NCBI GenBank assembly: GCA_023266875.1
Contig: JAHFOJ010000008.1
Span: 1 to 32,181 of the forward strand
Length of the DNA: 32,181 bases
Source: Candidatus Giovannonibacteria bacterium
GTDB lineage: Bacteria > Patescibacteriota > Minisyncoccia > JACPKW01 > UBA11713
Reading direction: 5' to 3'
A program made the position numbers and the translations under genes. Below, piece after piece: positions 18,070 through 25,912 of the stretch. The notes below the pieces were generated by a model. The model was given only the letters and a program-made list of their open reading frames with translations, ran no database searches and had not been told where the DNA came from. Positions within the stretch are counted from its first letter, which is position 1. Each line of letters starts with the position of its first letter.

Positions 18070-19283
18070 TGGCTATTAAATCTAAAATCAAGAAGAAAAA
18101 ATATAAAGCGCCGCAAAAAAGCGCACGCTTTTTGCGTTTGCCAAGACGAAAGACGGGTCGTCCGATTGCTAAAATGAAAAAACTGAAAAAAGAAGATGAA
18201 TTTTCTGATGAAAAAGTTAACGCGGTAATTTCAAAAGGGAAAACTAGGGGATTCGTAACCTATCCAGAAATTCTTTCTGCTTTTCCTCATTTAGAAGAAA
18301 ATATTATTTTTTTAGACGAGCTCTATGACAAATTTCAGGCTTCTGGGATAGATGTTCTAGAAGGGCGCGAATTGCTTGAGGTTAAAGAGAAAGAAGCAAC
18401 GCCGCCGATAGGACGGCGCGGGCGTGCATTGGCTGATGAGAGTCCGGATCATTTTACTTCCGATTCCGTGCAGATGTACCTTCGCGAAATCGGGAAAATC
18501 TCTCTAATTAAAGCGGACGAAGAAAAAGAGCTTGCCAAAAGGATCGAAAAAGGGGACGAAGAAGCGAAATCAAAACTTGCGCAGGCGAATTTGCGATTAG
18601 TTGTGTCTATTGCCAAGAAATATGTAGGCCGCTCGCCCAATTTGACGCTTCTTGACCTTATTCAGGAGGGGAATTTGGGTCTTTTCCGCGCTGTTGAAAA
18701 ATTTGACTGGAGGAAGGGTTTTAAATTTTCGACTTATGCAACATGGTGGATAAGGCAGGCAATAACGCGCGCGCTAGCTGATCAGGCCCGCACAATCCGC
18801 ATTCCGGTGCATATGGTTGAAACTATCTCAAAATACCAGCAGGTGGTAAGGCGTTTAACGCAGGATTTAGGGCGCGACCCTTTGGCTGAAGAAATCGCCT
18901 CCGAAATGAATTTGGAAGTTGATAAGATACGTCATATTCAAAAAATTTCTCAAGACACAGTTTCGCTAGAGCAGCCGGTAGGGGAAGATGATGAAGATTC
19001 GCTCTTGGGTGATTTTATCGAGGACGAAAAAATTCTTTCGCCTTCCCAGCAGGCGGCGCGAAGGTTTTTGCGCGATCAGGTACTGGAGATCTTAAACGAT
19101 CTTTCGCCAAGAGAACAGAAAATTTTGCAAATGCGCTTCGGGCTTGATGACGGTATTTCACATACGCTTGAGGAAGTTGGCAAGGAATTCGGCGTTACCC
19201 GCGAGCGTATCCGCCAGATTGAAGCGAAAGCTCTTATGAAAATTCGGGACCACGAAAAGTCAAAAAAACTCGAAGGATACTGA
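18069..19283 (+). CDS. rpoD: primary RNA polymerase sigma factor (sigma-70)
   Basis: [109 protein letters not shown]. Confidence 0.97.
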   Translation: MAIKSKIKKKKYKAPQKSARFLRLPRRKTGRPIAKMKKLKKEDEFSDEKVNAVISKGKTRGFVTYPEILSAFPHLEENIIFLDELYDKFQASGIDVLEGRELLEVKEKEATPPIGRRGRALADESPDHFTSDSVQMYLREIGKISLIKADEEKELAKRIEKGDEEAKSKLAQANLRLVVSIAKKYVGRSPNLTLLDLIQEGNLGLFRAVEKFDWRKGFKFSTYATWWIRQAITRALADQARTIRIPVHMVETISKYQQVVRRLTQDLGRDPLAEEIASEMNLEVDKIRHIQKISQDTVSLEQPVGEDDEDSLLGDFIEDEKILSPSQQAARRFLRDQVLEILNDLSPREQKILQMRFGLDDGISHTLEEVGKEFGVTRERIRQIEAKALMKIRDHEKSKKLEGY

Positions 19284-19357
19284 TTTAGCTATATTTTATA
19301 GCATTTTTTGGCAATTTGTCTAAAAATTGACAGACTTATTATGATATTGTATAGCTA

Positions 19358-19386
19358 TTGACTTTTGGGCGTTGGTTTGCTACAAT
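19358..19386 (+). promoter_or_regulatory. strong sigma70-type promoter with extended -10
   Basis: TTGACT, 17-nt spacer, TGcTACAAT. Confidence 0.75.
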
Positions 19387-19392
19387 GCCTGC

Positions 19393-19516
19393 ATCAATGT
19401 GATACCGCCAAATATGGCGGTTTTATGTTGAATTTAAGCCCCCACACCAACTTTCACGAGGTATTCAACGCTGCGAATGCAGATATTCGCTAAAGTTGGC
19501 GTGGGGGTAAAGGTTT
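19393..19516 (+). ncRNA. candidate structured RNA or regulatory leader
   Basis: Downstream of the strong promoter: hairpin accgcc-aaatat-ggcggt, then 16-bp stem (one mismatch) cccccacaccaacttt ... aaagttggcgtggggg enclosing gcgaat/attcgc. Confidence 0.45.
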
Positions 19517-19548
19517 TAGGCAAAACTATCTAAAGTATAAACAAAAAT

Positions 19549-19962
19549 ATGCCCTATTTAGCTATAGCAATCGCGCTCATCATGTATGCGTTCCCGCAGG
19601 TAGTGCACGAGGCGAATTCAACAGTCCCGGTTCCAATAGTGGACAATGGGGGCACTGTTGTATCGCATGACGCGATAAATTCACGATTGAATAACCAAAT
19701 ACCAGATATATTGGTTAAAATCGCTAAATGTGAATCATCTTCGAGACACTTTGATCAGAACGGCGATGTTGTTTCTGGTTCAGTAAACAAATTCGATATC
19801 GGAAGATATCAAATCAACACTCTCTATTGGCAAACCGAAGCTGATAAGATGGGTTTCGATCTCTATACAGAAGAGGGGAACGAGGCCATGGCTCTCTATC
19901 TGTTCCGCAAATATGGGACAGATCCATGGAGATCTTCCCAAAAATGCTGGGTAAATGCTTAA
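19549..19962 (+). CDS. lysozyme/transglycosylase SLT-like protein
   Basis: N-terminal hydrophobic segment; PDILVKIAKCESSSRHFDQNGDVVSGSVNKFDIGRYQINTLYWQ ... NEAMALYLFRKYGTDPWRSSQKCW. Confidence 0.75.
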   Translation: MPYLAIAIALIMYAFPQVVHEANSTVPVPIVDNGGTVVSHDAINSRLNNQIPDILVKIAKCESSSRHFDQNGDVVSGSVNKFDIGRYQINTLYWQTEADKMGFDLYTEEGNEAMALYLFRKYGTDPWRSSQKCWVNA

Positions 19963-19981
19963 GCATAATCATGCATAAAAG

Positions 19982-20005
19982 CCCCCGCTATCGCGGGGGT
20001 TTTTA
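19982..20005 (+). terminator. rho-independent terminator
   Basis: cccccgc-tatc-gcggggg-ttttta. Confidence 0.9.
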
Positions 20006-20030
20006 TTATTTATCTAAATTACGCTCTATA

Positions 20031-20059
20031 TTGCAAAAAATAGCAAGGCGTGCTAAAGA
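20031..20059 (+). promoter_or_regulatory. promoter of exported-protein operon
   Basis: TTGCAA, 17-nt spacer, TGcTAAAGA. Confidence 0.5.
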
Positions 20060-20117
20060 ATGTAATTAGCAAGGGGGAACAGACCCTTAAAATCTAAATA
20101 AGGAAAGGAGTCGGGAT

Positions 20118-20801
20118 ATGAAAAAGATCTTGTTCGTGTTGGTGCTCGTTTTTGGTGCAATAGGCACGCGGGAGGTTTTTGGAGCGACGGGTCTGCCGTT
20201 TCTCTGCAAAGAAGACCCCACGATGACCAAGGGCAGGCTAATCGAGGCTGTGAGGCGTGAGCCTCGTGGTTTCTTCTGCGCTCCGCTCGAAAAAATCGGG
20301 GAGCAATTGAGCAGAATCACGGGAGAAAAAATTCAATCGCGCTCGGACTTGCTCTCTGTTCTGGAAAGATCGGAGGAGGCTGTCTGCGATTGGAAAGATG
20401 GCGAGGTTGGAGTTGACTATATCAGTCTCAAACAGCGCCAAGGCTTTGGGACTTTCGAGCGCGGGTGCAAACCCGGCGAGAAGGTTCTCAAGTTCAAAGG
20501 AAGAGTGATAATGTCATTGATGTGTGGCAATACCCTCTGGGATCGTCGCCGTCCCGAAATCATTCGGGAGGTGAAGGTACCCGTTGAAGTAAAAGTTCCA
20601 GCAGAACCACGACAGAAAGCTCGCGGACCAGTTCAGATCGCAGAAGAAAAAAAATGCGAGGTGGTCGTCGAGTCAAACCCTTCTCCACCAATTTCCGTCG
20701 GAGTTTTGGGAGGAGTTAGTTTTCGCGGGACCGGCGTTATCACTGGTTCAAGTATGTCCATTGGCGCAAGCCATAGACAAGAATATAAACTCTGTAAATA
20801 A
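20118..20801 (+). CDS. exported hypothetical protein
   Basis: Signal peptide MKKILFVLVLVFGAIGTREVFGA; upstream aaggag SD. Confidence 0.75.
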   Translation: MKKILFVLVLVFGAIGTREVFGATGLPFLCKEDPTMTKGRLIEAVRREPRGFFCAPLEKIGEQLSRITGEKIQSRSDLLSVLERSEEAVCDWKDGEVGVDYISLKQRQGFGTFERGCKPGEKVLKFKGRVIMSLMCGNTLWDRRRPEIIREVKVPVEVKVPAEPRQKARGPVQIAEEKKCEVVVESNPSPPISVGVLGGVSFRGTGVITGSSMSIGASHRQEYKLCK

Positions 20802-20822
20802 ACAAACGGAAGGAGAAAGACA

Positions 20823-21884
20823 ATGAAAAGGATTTTTTTGTCGATCTTGGCGATGATCGCTCTAGTTGGATGCTCCGCTGCGGGGCATAAGCAGATGGGC
20901 GATTGGATCAAAATGCCTGATGGCTCTTTGTTGAGCGCTTTTCAGGCTAAGAATTCCGGCGTTTCCGGACCGGATGTAACGGCGATCGAGACGTGGCGAT
21001 GCCCGGAAAAGAAAAATTGCGAGAGGGTCGGAACGTATTCGGGCTCTGCTCCCGGGGCGATCGAAGTTGGTGTGGCCGGCATGGGTCAAGCTGGGTTAAA
21101 CGCCGTTGGCGCAGGAGTTGCTGCTCGCTTTTTAAGCCAGACAAAACCGACGCAAATTCACGAGTCCACGAACGTTACCGGTGTGGCCGGAGATGTCAGC
21201 CCAACTGCCAAGGCCGAAGCCAAAGCAGAAGGCGGAAAGGCAGAGATTAAAGATAGTGGAAACAGTAAAGTCAACACCAAGAACAACTTGATAAACCAAC
21301 CTGGTCCAGTCACCACATCAAGCACGTCTGCCAGCAACCCCATGACTACCGTTAGTCCGACTTTCAAGAACGAAGTTGAGGGTAGCAAAGCTACGATAGA
21401 AAAAGGCGCGATTGCCAACAACTCACAAGGTGGCACTGGCGGCTCTGTCGGTAATGTTTCAGGTGGTAGCGTCGGGTCTGTCAATAACTCAAGTTCCAGC
21501 TCATCGAAAACCGGCGAGGTTGAGTTCAAGCCGGTCACGACTATCAGTCCAAAAGTGGAAGTTGAGACTAACGTCAAGCCGGTTATAAATAACGACCCAA
21601 AGTTTGAAAACAAGCCGACGACAACCATCAATCCGACAATAAGCCCAAAGATCGAAGTCGAGAACAAGCCGGTGGTATCTACGACGGTCAGTCCGAAGGT
21701 TGAAATTGAGAATAAGCCGACTGTAACCGCAACCATAAGTCCGAAGATCGAGGGCAGTTCCACTGAAATCAAGCCAGTCATCAGCCCGGTCGTCAATCAA
21801 AATCCGGTGGTAAATGTGATGGTTCCTCAATCAAAACCGCCGGAGAAAGATGGCGGCGGACATAGTGGAAATGGCTGGGATTAA
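20823..21884 (+). CDS. lipoprotein with degenerate Pro/Val/Lys-rich tandem repeats
   Basis: Lipobox MKRIFLSILAMIALVGCSAAG; C-terminal [KPxxxTxSPKxExEN]-type repeats; SD ggaagga upstream. Confidence 0.8.
   Translation: MKRIFLSILAMIALVGCSAAGHKQMGDWIKMPDGSLLSAFQAKNSGVSGPDVTAIETWRCPEKKNCERVGTYSGSAPGAIEVGVAGMGQAGLNAVGAGVAARFLSQTKPTQIHESTNVTGVAGDVSPTAKAEAKAEGGKAEIKDSGNSKVNTKNNLINQPGPVTTSSTSASNPMTTVSPTFKNEVEGSKATIEKGAIANNSQGGTGGSVGNVSGGSVGSVNNSSSSSSKTGEVEFKPVTTISPKVEVETNVKPVINNDPKFENKPTTTINPTISPKIEVENKPVVSTTVSPKVEIENKPTVTATISPKIEGSSTEIKPVISPVVNQNPVVNVMVPQSKPPEKDGGGHSGNGWD
21540..21800 (+). repeat. degenerate protein-coding tandem repeats, about 16 aa per unit
   Basis: KPVTTISPKVEVETN / KPTTTINPTISPKIEVEN / KPVVSTTVSPKVEIEN / KPTVTATISPKIEGSS. 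Confidence 0.7.
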
Positions 21885-21913
21885 AACAAAACAAAGAAAC
21901 GGAGGAAAGTAAG

Positions 21914-22960
21914 ATGAAATACGTTGCAATATTGGTTATCGCCGCTGCCTGCGTTTTCGCAGGCACGGCGCGTGCGTATGAAATGGACGACAAAATCGGT
22001 GCTGAGATCGTGAAGATCGATGCCGGAGACAAAGGCGTTTACGGCGCCGCGAAATGGCTTCGCGATCAAAAGCTTCTGCCAATGGGTATGAGCGTCGCGG
22101 AAGCTTACGTAAAGATTTGCCGCAAGAACTTCGATGGTCTCAAGGAATGTGAAGAGGCCAGCCTGAATTTTCGGCCGGGCCAGACTCTGAAAATCTTTGC
22201 CCCGGTTATCTCGAGAGCGGCATATACCGAGCGAGTCACCGAGCCGTTTAAGAAAGAAATCGCGCTCCTGAAGGATGAAAATCTGGAAGCGCGCCATGAA
22301 TTTATTAAGGCGCGGCGCGAGCAAATTACGGCCGCTGCGCTTGCAAAAGCCGCAGTTGCAGAAACAAAAAAAGCTAATGCTGAAATCGAGAAGCTAAAGC
22401 AGGCGAAAACAGAGCTGAAAGAGCAGAACAAAATACTGGCAGAGCAAAATGCCAGCCGATTAGCCGCTGCTCAAAGGGCCATGGTATTGCAGGCCCTTGC
22501 AATAAAAGATCTTAAAAGAGATTCCGCGTTCGGTCTTCGAGCCGAAATCTCCGGCCTCATGAAGTCGTTTGACGATTTCATGGAGCGCGGGGGTACACTC
22601 TTGAGTTTGGACTACGGAATTGTTTGCCAGTTGCTTGCACTTGCCTGTCTTGTCATGATTCTGCCGCTTCTGCGCCAAGAGCGAAATGCAAGAGCACTTT
22701 CCGCTTTGGTGGAGAGAATCAGAGGTCTGCCAAGTGATGGGAACCTTTTGCGAGAAGACGCAAGTCTGAAAACAGCTCTCGCTAATAAATACTGCACCGA
22801 GCTCCCCGAGTTCTATGAACAGGGCGGCAGGAAATTTCGTGTCGGTGTTCAGGACACGACGGATGGCGCTTCGAAGGATTACAGGTTGCCCAAGAATCTC
22901 AGGGGTTATCTGAACGGGCTTGACTCCAGCCAGAAGGAAGTTGATCTTTCACTAAACTAA
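21914..22960 (+). CDS. exported coiled-coil protein with internal TM
   Basis: Signal peptide MKYVAILVIAAACVFAGTARA; coiled coil KKANAEIEKLKQAKTELKEQNKILAEQN; TM VCQLLALACLVMILPLL; SD ggagga upstream. Confidence 0.75.
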   Translation: MKYVAILVIAAACVFAGTARAYEMDDKIGAEIVKIDAGDKGVYGAAKWLRDQKLLPMGMSVAEAYVKICRKNFDGLKECEEASLNFRPGQTLKIFAPVISRAAYTERVTEPFKKEIALLKDENLEARHEFIKARREQITAAALAKAAVAETKKANAEIEKLKQAKTELKEQNKILAEQNASRLAAAQRAMVLQALAIKDLKRDSAFGLRAEISGLMKSFDDFMERGGTLLSLDYGIVCQLLALACLVMILPLLRQERNARALSALVERIRGLPSDGNLLREDASLKTALANKYCTELPEFYEQGGRKFRVGVQDTTDGASKDYRLPKNLRGYLNGLDSSQKEVDLSLN

Positions 22961-22988
22961 AACTCAAAAAATAATCTAGCATAACGCA

Positions 22989-23063
22989 GAGAGGCGGCAA
23001 CGCCGTTCTCATAAGGGTCATGCGAATTCAATGCGTGGAGAGGCGGCATGTCCGTTCTCATAA
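22989..23063 (+). repeat. two tandem hairpin-forming repeats in 3' region of the operon
   Basis: gagaggcggcaacgccgttctcataa (22989-23014) and gagaggcggcatgtccgttctcataa (23038-23063). Confidence 0.7.
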
Positions 23064-23097
23064 ATGCAAAGGAAGATTAAACTCCGATAACAAAGAA

Positions 23098-23137
23098 AAG
23101 CCCCGGAAGCGCCATGCGCATCCGGGGTCTTTTTTTA
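23098..23137 (+). terminator. rho-independent terminator
   Basis: ccccgga...tccgggg followed by tcttttttta. Confidence 0.85.
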
Positions 23138-23220
23138 TCCCGTTAGAAAGAAATAATACTCCGCCGCTTGCGGCGTGGGTTACTAATTGAAATAATCCCC
23201 GCGGGAATTTCTAACGGGAT
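23137..23220. repeat. 84-bp inverted-repeat element
   Basis: Perfect 13-bp terminal IR atcccgttagaaa / tttctaacgggat; internal cgccgc-tt-gcggcg and cccgcggg. Confidence 0.65.
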
Positions 23221-23241
23221 TTATTTACTGGCATTTGTGTT

Positions 23242-23784
23242 CTAAAATTCAATTGGGACGACCAACTCGTCATCGTGTTCAGGAAGACCCGATGGATTGT
23301 CTTTTGAAAAAATAATAGCGCCTTTTTTTGTCGGCGCGGGAGCGAATTTAAATTCCAATTTAAAAGGGACGAAATCCGTAGTCATCCAATTTCCTTGTGC
23401 TTGGGCAACTCCAGAGACAAGTGTGTCACCGTTTGAATCTGCGATTCTTACCGGAAAGCTAGCTTCAAAAAACCAGCTGCCCCGAGCTTCGCCCGTGATT
23501 ACAAGCGGGCTTTTTATTAATTCATTGGGCTTTGGAAAATTTACCCGTATTAAATTAGCCTTCTCAATTCCATTTCCAATGTATTCTTTAAATGTTCTAT
23601 TATCGGATGTTTTACATAATCTCGGGTAACTTTCCATTATAGGGAAACCGGAGGCGAGGCATGAATCAAAGTCTGAAATGGAAGCCAGATTGGTCCGATT
23701 TTTAAAATAAAAATAAATTCCGGAAATCAAAACGATCGCTATAAGTGCGGATACAATTAAAAGTGTACTTAATTGCTTAGTCAT
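23242..23784 (-). CDS. membrane-anchored protein with Gmad2-like immunoglobulin-like domain
   Basis: N-terminal TM; LIRVNFPKPNELIKSPLVITGEARGSWFFEASFPVRIADSNGDTLVSGVAQAQGNWMTTDFVPFKLEFKF. Confidence 0.8.
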   Translation of the reverse strand: MTKQLSTLLIVSALIAIVLISGIYFYFKNRTNLASISDFDSCLASGFPIMESYPRLCKTSDNRTFKEYIGNGIEKANLIRVNFPKPNELIKSPLVITGEARGSWFFEASFPVRIADSNGDTLVSGVAQAQGNWMTTDFVPFKLEFKFAPAPTKKGAIIFSKDNPSGLPEHDDELVVPIEF

Positions 23785-23793
23785 TGAGTAAGA

Positions 23794-23997
23794 TCATAAT
23801 CCTAGATTGCCGAGCGAGCTAAAAGTCTTTATGAAAGACGGGATTATAAAAGCAAGCCCGATTAAAGGGATTACTATAAGCGCGATGGTAATTATGGAAC
23901 GCCATAAAAAATATCTGCGCATTTTTTCAACAGAGCGCGCGGTCGCGTCTATTTTTGCTTCAAGCTCGGATAGTTTTTTTAATATTTCAGTTTCCAT
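23794..23997 (-). CDS. small membrane protein
   Basis: 67 aa: coiled coil then [25 protein letters not shown]. Confidence 0.65.
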   Translation of the reverse strand: METEILKKLSELEAKIDATARSVEKMRRYFLWRSIITIALIVIPLIGLAFIIPSFIKTFSSLGNLGL

Positions 23998-24394
23998 TTT
24001 TTTCAGGATTAAATTCTAACGCGCAAGAATTGACGCAATAGCGCTTGCCAGTGGCCTGCCTGCCGTCAGGCAGGGTCTTAGGCCCATCTTCAAAGACATG
24101 TCCCAAGTGCGAACAGCATTTCTGGCAAATAACTTCAGTCCGCATCATCCCCGAAGATAAATCTGGAGCTGTTTTAACGCTTTCGCTTGTAGCGGGCGCA
24201 TAAAAACTTGGCCAGCCGGTGCCAGAATCGAATTTTGTTTCCGATGAAAAAAGTTCTGCACCGCAGGCTGCGCATTTATAGAATCCTTTATCTTTGGTTT
24301 TGTAATATTTCCCTGTAAAAGGAGGCTCTGTTCCTTTTTCACGCATCACGTGATATTGGTCGGGGGGTAGTTTCTTTTTAAAATCTATGTCCAC
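23987..24394 (-). CDS. msrB: peptide-methionine (R)-S-oxide reductase MsrB
   Basis: [44 protein letters not shown]...[17 protein letters not shown] start; palindromic in-frame insert TLPDGRQA. Confidence 0.93.
   Translation of the reverse strand: MDIDFKKKLPPDQYHVMREKGTEPPFTGKYYKTKDKGFYKCAACGAELFSSETKFDSGTGWPSFYAPATSESVKTAPDLSSGMMRTEVICQKCCSHLGHVFEDGPKTLPDGRQATGKRYCVNSCALEFNPEKNGN
24055..24074. repeat. perfect palindromic mini-element inside msrB
   Basis: cctgcctg-ccgt-caggcagg. Confidence 0.8.
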
Positions 24395-24413
24395 TGATTT
24401 ATTATAGCAGAAC

Positions 24414-24446
24414 TGAAAAGTCGGCGTCCTTGTGGGAAGCCGACTT
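24414..24446 (-). terminator. hairpin terminator for the small minus-strand unit
   Basis: Minus: aagtcggc-ttcccacaaggac-gccgactt-ttcag. Confidence 0.6.
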
Positions 24447-24458
24447 GGTTGGCATGTT

Positions 24459-24629
24459 TTAGTTTATGAACATGCCGGAGGGGTTTGCTGGCAAGCTTTC
24501 TGCGATCCTATGGATCACGTTGAAGACGGCAACAAGCGCGCCTTCAAATGCTCCAAATACTCCACGCATTAAGATGAATTTGAGGAGCAGGATGCAGAGC
24601 GCGAGGCCAATCGCTCGTAAGATTTTCAT
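24459..24629 (-). CDS. small (56 aa) membrane protein, not in ORF track
   Basis: Manual translation [56 protein letters not shown]; upstream consensus promoter, downstream terminator. Confidence 0.65.
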   Translation of the reverse strand: MKILRAIGLALCILLLKFILMRGVFGAFEGALVAVFNVIHRIAESLPANPSGMFIN

Positions 24630-24768
24630 AGATTGCTATGAAACTTAGAGGGAACGACTGATGCCGTTCGACCTTGGCACTTGCTTGCTAATCGCAAACC
24701 TTCCCTCCTATCCGGGGATATTTTAATCTCCGCAGATAGGAGGGAATCATCCATGATTTAATGTACTT
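24626..24768 (-). ncRNA. structured leader with SD-containing hairpin
   Basis: ttccctcctatc / gataggagggaa perfect 12-bp IR (24701-24712, 24735-24746) plus inner cggggat/atctccg; a second ttccctc copy on the minus strand near the start codon. Confidence 0.5.
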
Positions 24769-24774
24769 ACCAGC

Positions 24775-24803
24775 ATTATATATTATTATTTTTTATTTGT
24801 CAA
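24775..24803 (-). promoter_or_regulatory. consensus sigma70 promoter
   Basis: TTGACA (24803-24798), 17-nt spacer, TATAAT (24780-24775) on minus strand. Confidence 0.85.
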
Positions 24804-24830
24804 GTCATCGTATTCGTCAAAAAAAGGAAA

Positions 24831-24865
24831 ATCCCGTATCGCTTTATCTTTTTTCGATACGGGAT
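24831..24865 (-). terminator. rho-independent terminator of the DUF378 gene
   Basis: Minus: atcccgtatcg ... cgatacgggat followed by tttccttttttt. Confidence 0.8.
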
Positions 24866-24885
24866 AACCTCTAAACAGCTCTAAA

Positions 24886-25101
24886 TTACATTGATCCCTG
24901 CCCGCACAAACGGCAATTTTGCTTGTGAGTCGCGATTTCGTATATTGCGGAAAGACCCACCAATATGTATATGACCTTAGCCACAGTGCCGGACATACCG
25001 CCCAAGTATGCGCCAATGTCCCATCCGAAAAGACCGAATAGGAGCCAATTGAGGCCGCCGACTATGATTAAGATCCAAGTTATTGTGTGTAATGCCTTCA
25101 T
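24886..25101 (-). CDS. DUF378 family small membrane protein
   Basis: MKALHTITWILIIVGGLNWLLFGLFGWDIGAYLGGMSGTVAKVIYILVGLSAIYEIATHK. Confidence 0.85.
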   Translation of the reverse strand: MKALHTITWILIIVGGLNWLLFGLFGWDIGAYLGGMSGTVAKVIYILVGLSAIYEIATHKQNCRLCGQGSM

Positions 25102-25244
25102 ATTTTTGGATATTTAAAGCCCGGACCTTTATTTGTTAATTATACCAGTTTGGCTTTGCTTTGCAGTGGATTTCTTTTGGGTGCAAATCGTTGTTAAAAA
25201 CACGAGTGCGCGGCTATTTTTTTTGGTTTATAATTATAGGCAAT

Positions 25245-25718
25245 ATGGCAAATCTCTTAATAAAGGATTTTATGATAAAAAATATTATTTCGGTAAGTCC
25301 GGAGACGACTTTGTCTGAAGCGGGGAAATTGCTTGCAAACCATAATTTCAATGGCATGCCGGTCATCGACGGGGCGGGCAAGCTTGTGGGCATTATCACA
25401 GAATATGACATGATTTCGAAAGGGCTTGCTATTCATTTGCCGACATTTCAAACTATCCTCGAAAATATTCCGGTTTTCCGCGAAGATCGCTCACATTTCA
25501 AGAAAGAAGTCCAAGAAATCGCGGCGCTTAAAGTAAAGGATGTTATGAATGATGATCCGCTCACTTTGCCGGAAGACGCGACATTCGCAGAAGCGGTAAA
25601 AGTTTTTTCTGAACACCATCGCGTAAATCCAATTCCTATAATAAATAAGTCAAGAAAAGTTATAGGCATAATCAGCCGCTTCGATATTTTTAAGCCGCTC
25701 GCGCTTCTAAGCCCATGA
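25245..25718 (+). CDS. CBS-domain-pair protein
   Basis: MIKNIISVSPETTLSEAGKLLANHNFNGMPVIDGAGKLVGIITEYDMI and VKDVMNDDPLTLPEDATFAEAVKVFSEHHRVNPIPIINKSRKVIGIISRFDIFK. Confidence 0.88.
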   Translation: MANLLIKDFMIKNIISVSPETTLSEAGKLLANHNFNGMPVIDGAGKLVGIITEYDMISKGLAIHLPTFQTILENIPVFREDRSHFKKEVQEIAALKVKDVMNDDPLTLPEDATFAEAVKVFSEHHRVNPIPIINKSRKVIGIISRFDIFKPLALLSP

Positions 25719-25721
25719 TAA

Positions 25722-25912
25722 ATGGGGCAAAAATTGTCTGACGAAAAAGTAAATAAAGATGAACTTGCTGGGCTAGCGCTCGGGGCTATCAAGGATGAAC
25801 CCGTATTTGTGTGGCGCGGGCTCGCCCGCTCGCGGACTTTTTAGCTTGTCGTCTCGGCATCGTTGCCAGCATTATCGCCGATCTGATTTGGATTGCCAGA
25901 AGATCGATATAG
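25722..25912 (+). pseudogene. frameshifted small protein with C-terminal hydrophobic segment
   Basis: Frame 1 MGQKLSDEKVNKDELAGLALGAIKDEPVFVWRGLARSRTF*; continuation in another frame LACRLGIVASIIADLIWIARRSI*. Palindrome gcgggc-tc-gcccgc lies at the junction. Confidence 0.4.

Noticed and set aside
21158-21796. 212-aa minus-strand ORF
   Set aside because: Antisense to the repeat region of the lipoprotein; low-complexity Thr/Val/Leu/Gly translation, no start context.
22989-23063. Tandem repeats as a minimal CRISPR
   Set aside because: Only two copies, hairpins with loop variation, located in a 3' UTR with no cas context.
24466-24648. 60-aa plus-strand ORF
   Set aside because: Opposite strand of the 56-aa hydrophobic ORF, which has the promoter and terminator.
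24786-25016. 76-aa minus-strand ORF
   Set aside because: Overlaps the DUF378 gene out of frame and runs across its terminator.
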